Assembly (NCBI GenBank): GCA_028281465.1
Contig: JANQJV010000341.1
Span: 1-53,131, forward strand
Length of the DNA stretch: 53,131 bases
DNA from: Azospirillaceae bacterium
GTDB taxonomy: Bacteria; Pseudomonadota; Alphaproteobacteria; Azospirillales; Azospirillaceae
Direction of reading: 5' to 3'
In this document: positions 46,208 through 53,131 of the stretch, piece after piece
How positions within the stretch are numbered: position 1 is the first letter of the stretch
Layout: the number at the start of each line of letters is the position of its first letter
Translations under genes and position numbers: made by a program
Notes under the pieces: model-generated
What the model saw: the letters and a program-made list of their open reading frames with translations, nothing else
What the model was told of the DNA's origin: nothing
Databases searched by the model: none

Positions 46208-46975
46208 ATGCGCCTCGACAAGAAGACCGCCATCGTCACCGGTGCCGCCCAGGGCATCGGTCTGGCGTGCGCCCACGCCCTGGCCCAAGCTGGCGCGCGG
46301 GTCGTTTTGGCCGATATTAACAGCATGCTCGGTGTGAAGTCTGCCGATGCGGTTGGACATGGTGCTTGGTTTGTGACCTGCGACGTTGGGGATGCGGAGT
46401 CGGTTGCCGGGTTGGTGGAAACGGTGGAAAAGGCGTTCGGCCACATTGACATACTTGTCAACAATGCCGCCGTCGTCCACGGCGCCGACTTCCTGGAGAT
46501 CAGCGAAGCCGACTTCGACAGCGTCATACGCACCAACCTGAAGGGAGCATTCCTGGTCGGCCAAACGGTGGCACGCTCCATGGTCCGCCGCCAGCAGCGC
46601 GGCGCCATCATCAACATGTCGTCGATAAATGCCGTGGTTGCCATCGGCAACCAGGTCCCTTACTCCGTAGCCAAAGGTGGCCTGAACCAGTTGACCAAGG
46701 TCATGGCTCTCGCCCTCGCACCGCATGGCATTCGGGTTAATGGCATCGGTCCGGGATCGATCGGGACCGAGATGCTGAAGGCCGTGATGGCCGATGACGG
46801 CGCGCGCCGGACGGTGCTGTCGCGCACGCCCATGGGACGGATCGGAGAACCGGATGAGATCGCTCGAATCGCCGTCTTCCTCGCCAGTGACGATTCAAGC
46901 TACGTGACCGGACAAACACTTTATGCCGATGGTGGACGGCTTGCCTTGAACTATGTCGTTCCGGTACCGGATTGA
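46208..46975 (+). CDS. Short-chain dehydrogenase/reductase
   Basis: A 255-residue classical SDR. The cofactor loop TGAAQGIG (about 11-18), the NNAAVVHGADF motif, active-site Ser in INMSSINAV, YSVAK (Tyr and Lys) and the C-terminal YVTGQTLYADGGRLAL are all intact. An Asp at the end of the second strand (LADIN) suggests NAD(H) preference. AAAGGGA lies upstream of the ATG at 46208. The substrate cannot be deduced; the neighbours offer no pathway. It is the last gene before the tRNA. Confidence 0.93.
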   Translation: MRLDKKTAIVTGAAQGIGLACAHALAQAGARVVLADINSMLGVKSADAVGHGAWFVTCDVGDAESVAGLVETVEKAFGHIDILVNNAAVVHGADFLEISEADFDSVIRTNLKGAFLVGQTVARSMVRRQQRGAIINMSSINAVVAIGNQVPYSVAKGGLNQLTKVMALALAPHGIRVNGIGPGSIGTEMLKAVMADDGARRTVLSRTPMGRIGEPDEIARIAVFLASDDSSYVTGQTLYADGGRLALNYVVPVPD

Positions 46976-47051
46976 CTCTTCGTCTGGAACTTTGAGGTCG
47001 TATCGGAATGAATAGCGCACAGTCGTTCGGTCTCTCACAAGGCGGGACTGT

Positions 47052-47081
47052 GTCGCTCGACGCAGAAAACTCTTGAGCGAC
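47052..47081. repeat. Inverted repeat between the SDR gene and tRNA-Gly
   Basis: GTCGCTC (47052-47058) pairs perfectly with GAGCGAC (47075-47081) around a 16-base A-rich loop. It could be the terminator of the SDR transcript; no T-run follows, and it overlaps the candidate tRNA promoter. Confidence 0.35.
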
Positions 47082-47100
47082 GGAATGGAATCTCTAAGAT
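47073..47100 (+). promoter_or_regulatory. Candidate tRNA-Gly promoter
   Basis: TTGAGC (47073-47078) and TAAGAT (47095-47100) are 16 bases apart, placing the predicted start about 35 bases before the mature tRNA. Confidence 0.45.
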
Positions 47101-47140
47101 CACTTTTCTGATCGCGGGGCGGCCATGCGGCTGGACGCAT

Positions 47141-47215
47141 GCGGGCGTAGCTCAGGGGTAGAGCACAACCTTGCCAAGGTTGGGGTCGAGGGTTCGAATC
47201 CCTTCGCCCGCTCCA
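47141..47215 (+). tRNA. tRNA-Gly (anticodon GCC)
   Basis: A complete cloverleaf can be drawn. The acceptor arms are GCGGGCG (47141-47147) and CGCCCGC (47205-47211), and the anticodon stem is CAACC/GGTTG around the loop TTGCCAA with anticodon GCC. The T-arm has GGTTCGAATCC with the invariant TTCGA, followed by discriminator T and an encoded CCA (47213-47215). It marks the left boundary of what looks like an acquired island. Confidence 0.97.
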
Positions 47216-47245
47216 GATTTTCCAATGATATTCCAATGATTTATG

Positions 47246-47270
47246 AACGGCCCTGCGGGGCCGTTTCTGC
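47246..47270 (+). terminator. Intrinsic terminator of tRNA-Gly
   Basis: AACGGCCC (47246-47253) pairs perfectly with GGGCCGTT (47258-47265) around a 4-base loop, followed by TTCTGC. It lies 31 bases after the tRNA 3' end, immediately after a duplicated TTCCAATGAT (47220-47240). Confidence 0.75.
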
Positions 47271-47302
47271 TTACATTGGCCCCGAGCAGGGGCCGTGTAA
47301 GC
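47269..47302. repeat. Large inverted repeat downstream of tRNA-Gly
   Basis: GCTTACA (47269-47275) and GGCCCC (47278-47283) are mirrored by GGGGCC (47289-47294) and TGTAAGC (47296-47302), giving 13 base pairs with a small bulge and a 5-base loop. A third copy of TGTAAGC follows at 47307-47313. It may be a second terminator, a recombination site or a structured RNA. Bases 47314-47499 show no gene. Confidence 0.6.
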
Positions 47303-47499
47303 GCTGTGTAAGCAGGTGCGCCCACGAAGTCCCTTTTTTATGCGCGAAACCCGGGGAAGCAGGCGGGGGGATGTTTTGGCGCGCTCCGGATCAGGTCATG
47401 CCGTCGGATGCCTGCATTTCAGACACCGTCCCGGCATATTGGTTCCGTCGTCTCGCCCGCCTTGGGTATGTTCCTGGTTAACCCATGGCTCACAGAAAT

Positions 47500-47844
47500 C
47501 TATGAGGTGTCCGGTATCGTGCTCGTAGCCGGATCTACAGCCACTGCCTCCCCGGCCATGCGCAACCGCGCCGCGACAGGAATCGCCGCGAAGAAGGCGG
47601 CGTAGTCAGCGAGGCCCCCTGCTTCCGGATCGTCATGCAGCAGCGGCGACGGCCACAGCCAGACCCCACGCCGGTCGAACAGAACCACCCTTTGCGTGAA
47701 CGCGCGCGGTGTGCCAGTCTCGGTCACCCATGCCGCATGCAGGTGCCCGTCCCAGGGCGGCAGCACCAGCATGCCGTCGCGGCGCCGCAGCCACAGGTGT
47801 CCGGCCGGCAGTAGCAGGGCCCCGATACGCGGAGGTTTCGGCAT
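47500..47844 (-). CDS. Hypothetical protein divergent from the WYL regulator
   Basis: A 114-residue protein (119 from an ATG at 47859). I do not recognise it, but it looks coding: hydrophobic and charged residues alternate as in a folded beta-rich domain (IGALLLPAGHLWLRRRDGMLVLPPWDGHLHAAWVTETG), and tryptophans are frequent (HLWL, PPWDG, AAWVT, GVWLWPSP). There is no signal peptide or known motif. It is divergent from the WYL gene with about 125 bases between, which must hold both promoters. It could be cargo of the CRISPR island or a defence-linked accessory. ATGGAG upstream of the inner ATG makes 47844 the preferred start. Confidence 0.55.
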   Translation of the reverse strand: MPKPPRIGALLLPAGHLWLRRRDGMLVLPPWDGHLHAAWVTETGTPRAFTQRVVLFDRRGVWLWPSPLLHDDPEAGGLADYAAFFAAIPVAARLRMAGEAVAVDPATSTIPDTS

Positions 47845-47969
47845 GGGCGCGGACTCCATATCCGGGGGATCCCGACATCCCGGTCCCCATCACATGCGGT
47901 CATGAGGGAGTCAGAAACGGTCACATATGTTCGCCTTCCGTTCCATGCTGTCACCAGGGCCCGACCGCC

Positions 47970-48956
47970 ATGCGCCATGAAAAAGGCGAGACCCTGCTGA
48001 CCCTCGCCCTGGCGATGCAGGCGGCGCGCTCCGGCCTCACGCTGCGCCAGATCCAGGATCGGTTCGGCGTCGCCCGCCGGACCGCCATGCGCATGAAGGA
48101 CGCGGTGTTGCGCGTCTTTCCCCAGGCCGTCGAGACCGAGGGTGGGGACCGTCAGAAGCGCTGGCATATCCCGCCGGGCACGCTGGACCGGTTGGTGTCC
48201 GTCCCGGCCGACGACCTTGCTGTGCTCGAGTCCGCCGCGCGCCTGATGGAGGACCAGAATCGCCCTGTGGAGGCCGCGACTCTGGCGGCGCTGGCGGCGA
48301 AGCTGAAGGCTCTCATGCCGCCCGCGCACGCGCGCCGGGTCGAGCCCGACCTGGAGGCCCTCCTGGAGGCCGAAGGGCTGGCCTGCCGCCCGGGGCCGCG
48401 CCCGTCCCTGGACACCGAGATCGTGACCACCCTGCGTGAGGCGCTGAAAGCCGGGGTCGCCGTGCGCCTAACCTACGGCTCGCGCCGCGATCCGACGCCG
48501 ACGGCGCGCATCGTGCATCCTTATGGTGTGCTGCACGGCCACCGGCATTATCTGGTCGGCCGCCAGAGCGAGCCGACGGTCGAGGGCGTGCGCACCTTCA
48601 GCGTGCCGCGCATCACGGCCATCGAGCCCCTGGGGCAGCCGGCCGAACGCGATCCGGACTTCGACCTGGGCGCGTTCGCGCGCCAGGCCTTCGGGGTGTT
48701 CCAGGAAGACCCGGTGGATGTCGTGTGGCGTTTCGCGCCGGAGGCCGCCGCCGAGGCCAGGGCCTTCGTCTTCCACCCGGACCAGACGCTGGAGGATCAG
48801 CCGGACGGATCGCTGATCGTGCGCTTTCGTGCCGGCGGCCTCCTGGAGATGGCCTGGCACCTGTACACCTGGGGTGACGCCGTAGAGGTGCTTTCCCCTC
48901 CCGAACTGGCCGACATGGTTCACCCCCACCGCCGAGGTTGGGGGGCGCTGCCGTAA
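47970..48956 (+). CDS. WYL-domain transcriptional regulator
   Basis: 328 residues. An N-terminal winged helix-turn-helix (about 10-75: LTLRQIQDRFGVARRTAMRMKDAVLRVF) is followed by a WYL domain (about 140-225), with VAVRLTYGSRRDP, HPYGVLHGHRHYLVGRQ and VPRITAIEPLG, and the WCX C-terminal extension. WYL proteins bind nucleic-acid or nucleotide ligands and often regulate CRISPR-Cas and other defence genes. It lies in the same direction as, and 161 bases before, cas3, so control of this cas operon is a reasonable inference. The start is the ATG at 47970. Confidence 0.88.
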   Translation: MRHEKGETLLTLALAMQAARSGLTLRQIQDRFGVARRTAMRMKDAVLRVFPQAVETEGGDRQKRWHIPPGTLDRLVSVPADDLAVLESAARLMEDQNRPVEAATLAALAAKLKALMPPAHARRVEPDLEALLEAEGLACRPGPRPSLDTEIVTTLREALKAGVAVRLTYGSRRDPTPTARIVHPYGVLHGHRHYLVGRQSEPTVEGVRTFSVPRITAIEPLGQPAERDPDFDLGAFARQAFGVFQEDPVDVVWRFAPEAAAEARAFVFHPDQTLEDQPDGSLIVRFRAGGLLEMAWHLYTWGDAVEVLSPPELADMVHPHRRGWGALP

Positions 48957-49049
48957 CCCAGGGTGACCGGTTTGGGCACCCCGGACACGGCAGAATGCCG
49001 CTCGGTCTAGTCTTGTCCATCCGGAACGTTCGGCCGACACCGTTCGCGC

Positions 49050-49085
49050 GATCTCGATCGGATCTCGACAAGACCCGGGCCCGGG
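49050..49085. promoter_or_regulatory. Repeats and palindrome between the WYL gene and cas3
   Basis: GATCTCGA occurs twice (49050-49057 and 49061-49068) with three bases between, followed by a 12-base palindrome CCCGGGCCCGGG (49074-49085) and the cas3 ribosome site. An operator for the WYL regulator is possible. No clear -35/-10 pair was found, so the main promoter may lie elsewhere. Confidence 0.35.
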
Positions 49086-49103
49086 CACTCCCGTCATGCT
49101 GAA

Positions 49104-49111
49104 GAGGGAGG
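49104..49111 (+). promoter_or_regulatory. Ribosome binding site of cas3
   Basis: GAGGGAGG lies six bases before the GTG at 49118 and supports that unusual start over downstream ATG codons. Confidence 0.7.
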
Positions 49112-49117
49112 TCGATC

Positions 49118-51298
49118 GTGAACAAGACGTCATCACCCATCGCGCACCTCCGCGCCTCGGACGGGGCGACTCATGATCTGACCAAGCACCTACGGGGGAC
49201 GGCCGCGCGCGCCTCCGCCTTCGCCGCCGCGTTCGGCGCTGGGGATATGGCCCGCTTGGCCGGGCTGTGGCACGACCTCGGCAAGTTCTCTGCCGACTTC
49301 CAGGCGATGATCCGCGCCGCTGATGCGCACGCGCATCTGGAGGGCCAGGAGGCGCCATCCGCCCGGGGCCGCGTCGATCATTCCACCGCCGGGGCGCAGT
49401 GGGCGATGGAACAGCTCGGTCCGGATGTCGGGCGCCTGCTGGCCTATGTGATCGCGGGTCACCACGCCGGCTTGGCCGACTGGGGCGCGACCGACAGCCG
49501 TCGCGGGCTCGATGAACGCCTGTCGGATCGCCGCCATCTGGAGGCAATGCGCGCCGCCGCGCCGCCAGTCGATATTCTGAACCGGACGGCGTCCGTCTCG
49601 GCGTCCGCCGACGTCGATCCAGCCCTGTGGATCCGCATGGTGGCGTCGGCGCTGTTCGACGCCGACTTCCTGGACACCGAAACGTTCTTCGATGGTGAGC
49701 GTGCCGGCGTGCGCGCCGGTTGGCCGGAGCTGGCCGCCCTCAAGGCGCGCCTGGACGCCTATATGTCCGGGTTTGACGGCAAGGTGGGACGGGTCAACGC
49801 CGTGCGGGCCGAGGTGCTGGCCGCCTGCCGCGCCCGCGCCGCCGACCCGCCGGGACTGTTCTCCCTCACCGTGCCGACCGGTGGCGGCAAGACCCTGTCC
49901 GGCCTGACGTTCGCCCTTGATCACGGCCTGGCCAACCGTTTGCGGCGGGTGATCTATGCCGCGCCCTTCACCAGCATCATCGACCAGACGGCTGACCGGG
50001 TCCGCGAGGCCTTCGGGGGTCTGGACGGTGTGCTCGAACATCACAGCAACCTGGACCCGGACGACGTCTCGCCCCGGGCGCGGCTGGCATCGGAGAACTG
50101 GGACGCGCCCGTGGTCGTCACCACGACCGTGCAGCTGTTCGAGTCCCTGTTCGCCAGCCGGACGTCGCGCCTGCGCAAGCTGCACAATACCGCCGGCTCC
50201 GTGGTCGTGCTGGACGAGGCGCAGGCGCTGCCGGCGCACCTGTTGAAGCCGATCACCATGATGATCGACCAGTTGCGCCACTTCGGCACGACGGTGGTGC
50301 TCTGTACCGCGACCCAGCCGGCGCTGGGCGCGGTGTTCCCGGACCTTCCGGCGCCCACCGAGATCGCCCCCGACCCGCCGCGCCTGTTCGCGGCGCTGGA
50401 GCGGGTGCGGATGGAGGTTCGCCCGAACGTGACATCCTGGGACGATCTGGCGGCGGAGATCGCCGAGGCGCCCCAGGCCCTGGCCATCGTCAACACCCGT
50501 GCCGATGCCCGCGCCCTGCACCAGCGTCTGCCGGCCGGGACGGTGCACCTCTCCACGTGGCAGTGCGCGGCCCATCGCGCGGGCGTGCTCGACGCGGTGC
50601 GTCGGCGCCTGAAGGACGGGGAGCCGGTTCGTGTGGTCAGTACCTCCCTGGTCGAAGCCGGGGTTGATCTGGATTTCCCGGCGGTGTTCCGCGCCATGAC
50701 CGGGCTCGACAGCCTCGCCCAGGCGGCCGGGCGCTGCAACCGGGAGGGAAAGCTGGACGGGCTCGGCCGCTTCGTCGTGTTCAGACCCGAGACGCCGCCC
50801 CCGACGGGTCACCTCGGTCAGGCGGCGGCGGCGGCGGAGCCGATCCTGCGCGAGCAGGGTCCCGCGGCCCTCGATCCCGAGGCGTTCCAGCGCTTCTTTC
50901 AGGATCTCTATTTCGCCAAGGGCGAGGCCCTGGACGAACCGGGCATCTGCAAGCTGTTGCGGATGGGCAAACAGCGGCGCGAGGGGGATCCCCTGGCGTT
51001 CCGGTTCCGCTCCGCCGCCGAGGCGTTTCGCATGATCGACGACGGTCAGACTCCGGTGCTCGTGCCCTTCGGAGACGGCAAGGACCTGATCGAGACCCTG
51101 CGCCGCGACGGGCCGTCGCGCGACCTGCTGCGCCGGCTGCAACGCTTCACGGTGCCCGTCACGGGGTCGGCGCTGCAAACCCTGCGGGACGCCGGCGCGC
51201 TGGCCGAGGTGGCCGGCCTGTCGGTGCTGGAACGCGCGGACTTCTACGACGCCGAGGTCGGCCTGCGGTTCGAGGGTGACGCGGCTCTCATCCATTAG
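49118..51298 (+). CDS. cas3: CRISPR-associated nuclease/helicase Cas3 (type I-C)
   Basis: 726 residues. The HD nuclease domain (about 1-230) has LWHDLGKFSADF with His52-Asp53, His88, a His-His pair at 115-116 and Asp181/Asp183. The helicase domain has Walker A VPTGGGKT (252-259), a Walker B reading DEAQ (366-369), motif III CTATQPAL and motif VI QAAGRCNREG. DEAQ and the short C-terminal region are typical of the I-C form. Cas3 degrades target DNA recruited by Cascade. It starts with GTG at 49118 under a strong ribosome site and is followed 22 bases later by cas5. All catalytic residues looked for are present. Confidence 0.96.
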   Translation: MNKTSSPIAHLRASDGATHDLTKHLRGTAARASAFAAAFGAGDMARLAGLWHDLGKFSADFQAMIRAADAHAHLEGQEAPSARGRVDHSTAGAQWAMEQLGPDVGRLLAYVIAGHHAGLADWGATDSRRGLDERLSDRRHLEAMRAAAPPVDILNRTASVSASADVDPALWIRMVASALFDADFLDTETFFDGERAGVRAGWPELAALKARLDAYMSGFDGKVGRVNAVRAEVLAACRARAADPPGLFSLTVPTGGGKTLSGLTFALDHGLANRLRRVIYAAPFTSIIDQTADRVREAFGGLDGVLEHHSNLDPDDVSPRARLASENWDAPVVVTTTVQLFESLFASRTSRLRKLHNTAGSVVVLDEAQALPAHLLKPITMMIDQLRHFGTTVVLCTATQPALGAVFPDLPAPTEIAPDPPRLFAALERVRMEVRPNVTSWDDLAAEIAEAPQALAIVNTRADARALHQRLPAGTVHLSTWQCAAHRAGVLDAVRRRLKDGEPVRVVSTSLVEAGVDLDFPAVFRAMTGLDSLAQAAGRCNREGKLDGLGRFVVFRPETPPPTGHLGQAAAAAEPILREQGPAALDPEAFQRFFQDLYFAKGEALDEPGICKLLRMGKQRREGDPLAFRFRSAAEAFRMIDDGQTPVLVPFGDGKDLIETLRRDGPSRDLLRRLQRFTVPVTGSALQTLRDAGALAEVAGLSVLERADFYDAEVGLRFEGDAALIH

Positions 51299-51320
51299 GC
51301 ACGCACGTGAAGGAGGCAAC

Positions 51321-51998
51321 ATGCCGAACGAATCAGGACTTTCGGCCCCTCTCAGTCTTAGGGTCCGTGGGCGGAACGCCTGTTTCTCGCGCCCGGAGAT
51401 GAAGACCGAGCGGGTCAGTTACGACGTCGTCACGCCGTCGGCGGCGCGCGGCGTCCTGGAGGCCATCCTGTGGAAGCCGCAGATGCGCTGGATCGTCGAG
51501 GGCATCGACGTGCTGGCCCCCATCGCCCGCGAGACCGTGCGCCGCAACGAGGTGGGGCACCGCGCCTCGCTCGCCAACGTCCGCAAGGTCATGGGCGGCG
51601 GTGCGGCGGCACTGGGCATCGACACGGTGGCCAACCGACAACAGCGCGCCGCCGTGGTGCTCAAGAACGTGGACTACGTGATCCACGCCCGCATCGACCT
51701 GACGGCCCGGGCCGGCGCCGGGGACAGCCTCGCCAAGTACCACGAGATGTTCCGCCGCCGCGCCGCCGCCGGTCAGTGCTTCCACCGCCCCTACCTCGGC
51801 ACCCGGGAGTTCGCCGCCGACTTCGAGCCGGTGGACGAGGACACGCCCGCGCCCATCCCCGAGAGCCGCGATCTGGGCTGGATGTTGCTCGACATCGACC
51901 ACGCGGGGCCGACACCCGCCCCCCTGTTCTTCGAGGCGAAGCTGGAGAACGGCCGCATGACCGTGCCGCGCCCCGACGCGCCGGAGGTGATGCGATGA
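51321..51998 (+). CDS. cas5c: CRISPR-associated protein Cas5 (type I-C, Cas5c/Cas5d)
   Basis: A 225-residue RAMP protein. The N-terminal SLRVRGRNACFSRPEMKTERVSYDVVTPSAARGVLEAILWKP is the Cas5d signature, and the conserved GTREFAADFEP and LDIDH follow later. In type I-C, which lacks Cas6, this subunit cuts the pre-crRNA and stays on the 5' handle. GAAGGAGG (51309-51316) four bases before the ATG at 51321 fixes the start. It overlaps cas8c by four bases (ATGA). Confidence 0.95.
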   Translation: MPNESGLSAPLSLRVRGRNACFSRPEMKTERVSYDVVTPSAARGVLEAILWKPQMRWIVEGIDVLAPIARETVRRNEVGHRASLANVRKVMGGGAAALGIDTVANRQQRAAVVLKNVDYVIHARIDLTARAGAGDSLAKYHEMFRRRAAAGQCFHRPYLGTREFAADFEPVDEDTPAPIPESRDLGWMLLDIDHAGPTPAPLFFEAKLENGRMTVPRPDAPEVMR

Positions 51999-53131
51999 TC
52001 CTGCAAGCCCTCACCGCCTATTACGACCGTCTGCTGGATGACGGCGCGGTGCAGCCGCCCGGCTTTCAGGAAAAGGAGATCCCCTGGATCGTCGAGCTTC
52101 ACCGGGATGGCCGCTTTCGAGCCCTGATTGCCACCGGCGACGGCAAGCGCGGAAGGCCGTTCACTGTGCCGATGGAGGTCAAGAAATCGGTCAACATCGC
52201 CGCCAATCTTTTGTGGGACAACCCGGAGTACGTCTTCGGCATTCCGCGCGACGGCGCCGACGCCAAGCAGGCCGCCAAGGTGCCGTTGCGTCATGGCGCG
52301 TTCCTGGAGCGCCTGCACGCGCTGGCAGAGACCGTGGGCGACGACGACGGCCTCGCCGCCGTGCTCGCCTTCCTGGAGGCGGGCGACTTCTCCGATCTCA
52401 CCGCCAATCCTCGGTGGGCGGAGGTCACGGCGGCCAACGCCAACGTCTCCTTCAGGCTCGCCGGCGAGACCCATCTGGTATGCGAGCGCCCCGCCGCGCG
52501 GGAGGCCGTCGCCGCCCTGGCCGAGGCGGAGGGCGAAGGGGACCCGGTGCGATGCCTGGTCACGGGACGACGTGAGCCGCCGGCCCGCCTTCACCCCAGT
52601 ATCCGTGGGGTTCGCGGCGCCCAGACGTCGGGCGCAAATCTGGTCTCGTTCAACCTGGACGCTTTCGAGTCCCATGGCTGGACACAGGGACTGAACGCCC
52701 CCGTCGGGCGGCACTCGGCCCATGCCTACGTTGCCGCTCTGAATCACCTGCTGCGCCGGGACAACGACACCCATCACCACATCGAGGGCGAGGTCACGTT
52801 TGTCTTCTGGGCCGCCGAGACGACCCCCTTGGAAGACGACATCCCCGTGTTGTTCGGGCGCCCGGCGGTTCAGACGGAAGCCGACGGCAGCGCGGTTCGC
52901 GACGCCCTGACCAGCGCCCGGCGCGGCGGCCGCCCGCCGGCCTTCGACGACCCGACACCGTATTACGTGCTCGCCCTGGCGCCCAACGCGGCGCGGCTGG
53001 CCGTGCGGCTGTGGCACGAGGGCACGGTGGGCGACCTGCTGGAGCGGTTCGCCCGGCATTTCGAGGATCTGACCATCGATGGTCTCGACGGCCCGTCCGA
53101 GACGCCCGGCCTGTGGCGCCTGCTCGCTGCC
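51995..53131 (+). CDS. cas8c: CRISPR-associated protein Cas8c/Csd1 (type I-C large subunit), partial
   Basis: The first 379 codons are open to the window edge with no stop; the family is usually about 550-620 residues, so the 3' end lies outside. The frame begins MILQALTAYYDRLLDDG, the standard Csd1 opening, followed by RPFTVPMEVKKSVNIAANLLWDNPEYVFGI, HPSIRGVRGAQTSGANLVSFN (the Csd1 core) and YVLALAPNAARLAVRLW. It forms the large subunit of Cascade, recognises the PAM and helps open DNA. It is translationally coupled to cas5 (ATGA). cas7, cas4, cas1, cas2 and the array are expected beyond the edge. Confidence 0.95.
   Translation, partial: MILQALTAYYDRLLDDGAVQPPGFQEKEIPWIVELHRDGRFRALIATGDGKRGRPFTVPMEVKKSVNIAANLLWDNPEYVFGIPRDGADAKQAAKVPLRHGAFLERLHALAETVGDDDGLAAVLAFLEAGDFSDLTANPRWAEVTAANANVSFRLAGETHLVCERPAAREAVAALAEAEGEGDPVRCLVTGRREPPARLHPSIRGVRGAQTSGANLVSFNLDAFESHGWTQGLNAPVGRHSAHAYVAALNHLLRRDNDTHHHIEGEVTFVFWAAETTPLEDDIPVLFGRPAVQTEADGSAVRDALTSARRGGRPPAFDDPTPYYVLALAPNAARLAVRLWHEGTVGDLLERFARHFEDLTIDGLDGPSETPGLWRLLAA

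Noticed and set aside
47216..49117. CRISPR repeat array near the cas genes
   Set aside because: No regularly spaced repeats of 28-40 bases are present; the short repeats seen are only 7-10 bases.
49190..51322. Long open frame on the reverse strand opposite cas3
   Set aside because: It is the codon-bias shadow of cas3; its protein is rich in His, Arg and Gln, without domains or a ribosome site.
51791..53059. Long open frame on the reverse strand opposite cas5/cas8c
   Set aside because: The forward frame matches Cas8c throughout; the reverse protein shows no family motifs.

Overview
The window is a GC-rich chromosomal segment of a bacterium that most resembles an alphaproteobacterium, probably near Rhodospirillales. 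This rests on gene content recognised by eye: a Suv3/MgpS-like helicase overlapping an S4 protein, a B12-dependent class II ribonucleotide reductase, an IscR with the Cys-Cys-Cys-His cluster, a TauE/TIGR02186 pair, and a D,D-carboxypeptidase with a C-terminal SPOR domain. No search could be run, so all names come from motif and family recognition.

Layout. (1) 0-10.8 kb: a LuxR-type regulator followed by one tightly overlapping operon. It encodes two Dpp/Opp-type permeases, a fused double ATPase, a HyuA-like hydantoinase/oxoprolinase, two DUF917 paralogues and a family 5 solute-binding protein. This looks like an uptake-and-ring-opening pathway for a hydantoin-like or small peptide-like compound, and is the best candidate for an uncharacterised system. 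(2) 11-18.4 kb: helicase plus S4 protein, a small ORF, TauE/SafE exporter, TIGR02186 membrane protein and universal stress protein; then a reverse-strand receiver-HPt protein and aroQ. (3) 18.4-20.3 kb: accB and accC. (4) 20.3-24.5 kb, reverse strand: otsB, a GH15 glucosidase/trehalase and otsA, all overlapping. (5) 24.5-31.5 kb, reverse strand: an alpha/beta hydrolase, nrdJ, a small ORF, rnhA and thrB. (6) 31.6-35.1 kb: an ankyrin-repeat protein, a CobD/CbiB protein, a SUMF1-fold protein and a decayed SRAP (HMCES/YedK) pseudogene with at least four frame changes. (7) 35.2-38.7 kb, reverse strand: fdx, iscS, iscR and anmK, with an IscR-like box over a good promoter ahead of iscR. (8) 38.8-47 kb: a solitary Anbu-like proteasome protease, a lipoprotein, the SPOR carboxypeptidase, DUF3108, gph, glmU, a PA0069-family radical SAM protein and an SDR.

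(9) 47.1 kb to the end: a tRNA-Gly(GCC) with its own terminator and a second large inverted repeat, then what looks like an acquired island. The island holds a small divergent unknown gene, a WYL-domain regulator, cas3 (HD nuclease plus DEAQ helicase), cas5 and the first 379 codons of cas8c. This is the front of a type I-C CRISPR-Cas operon; cas7, cas4, cas1, cas2 and the array, if present, lie beyond the right edge. No CRISPR array, insertion sequence or rRNA was found inside the window.
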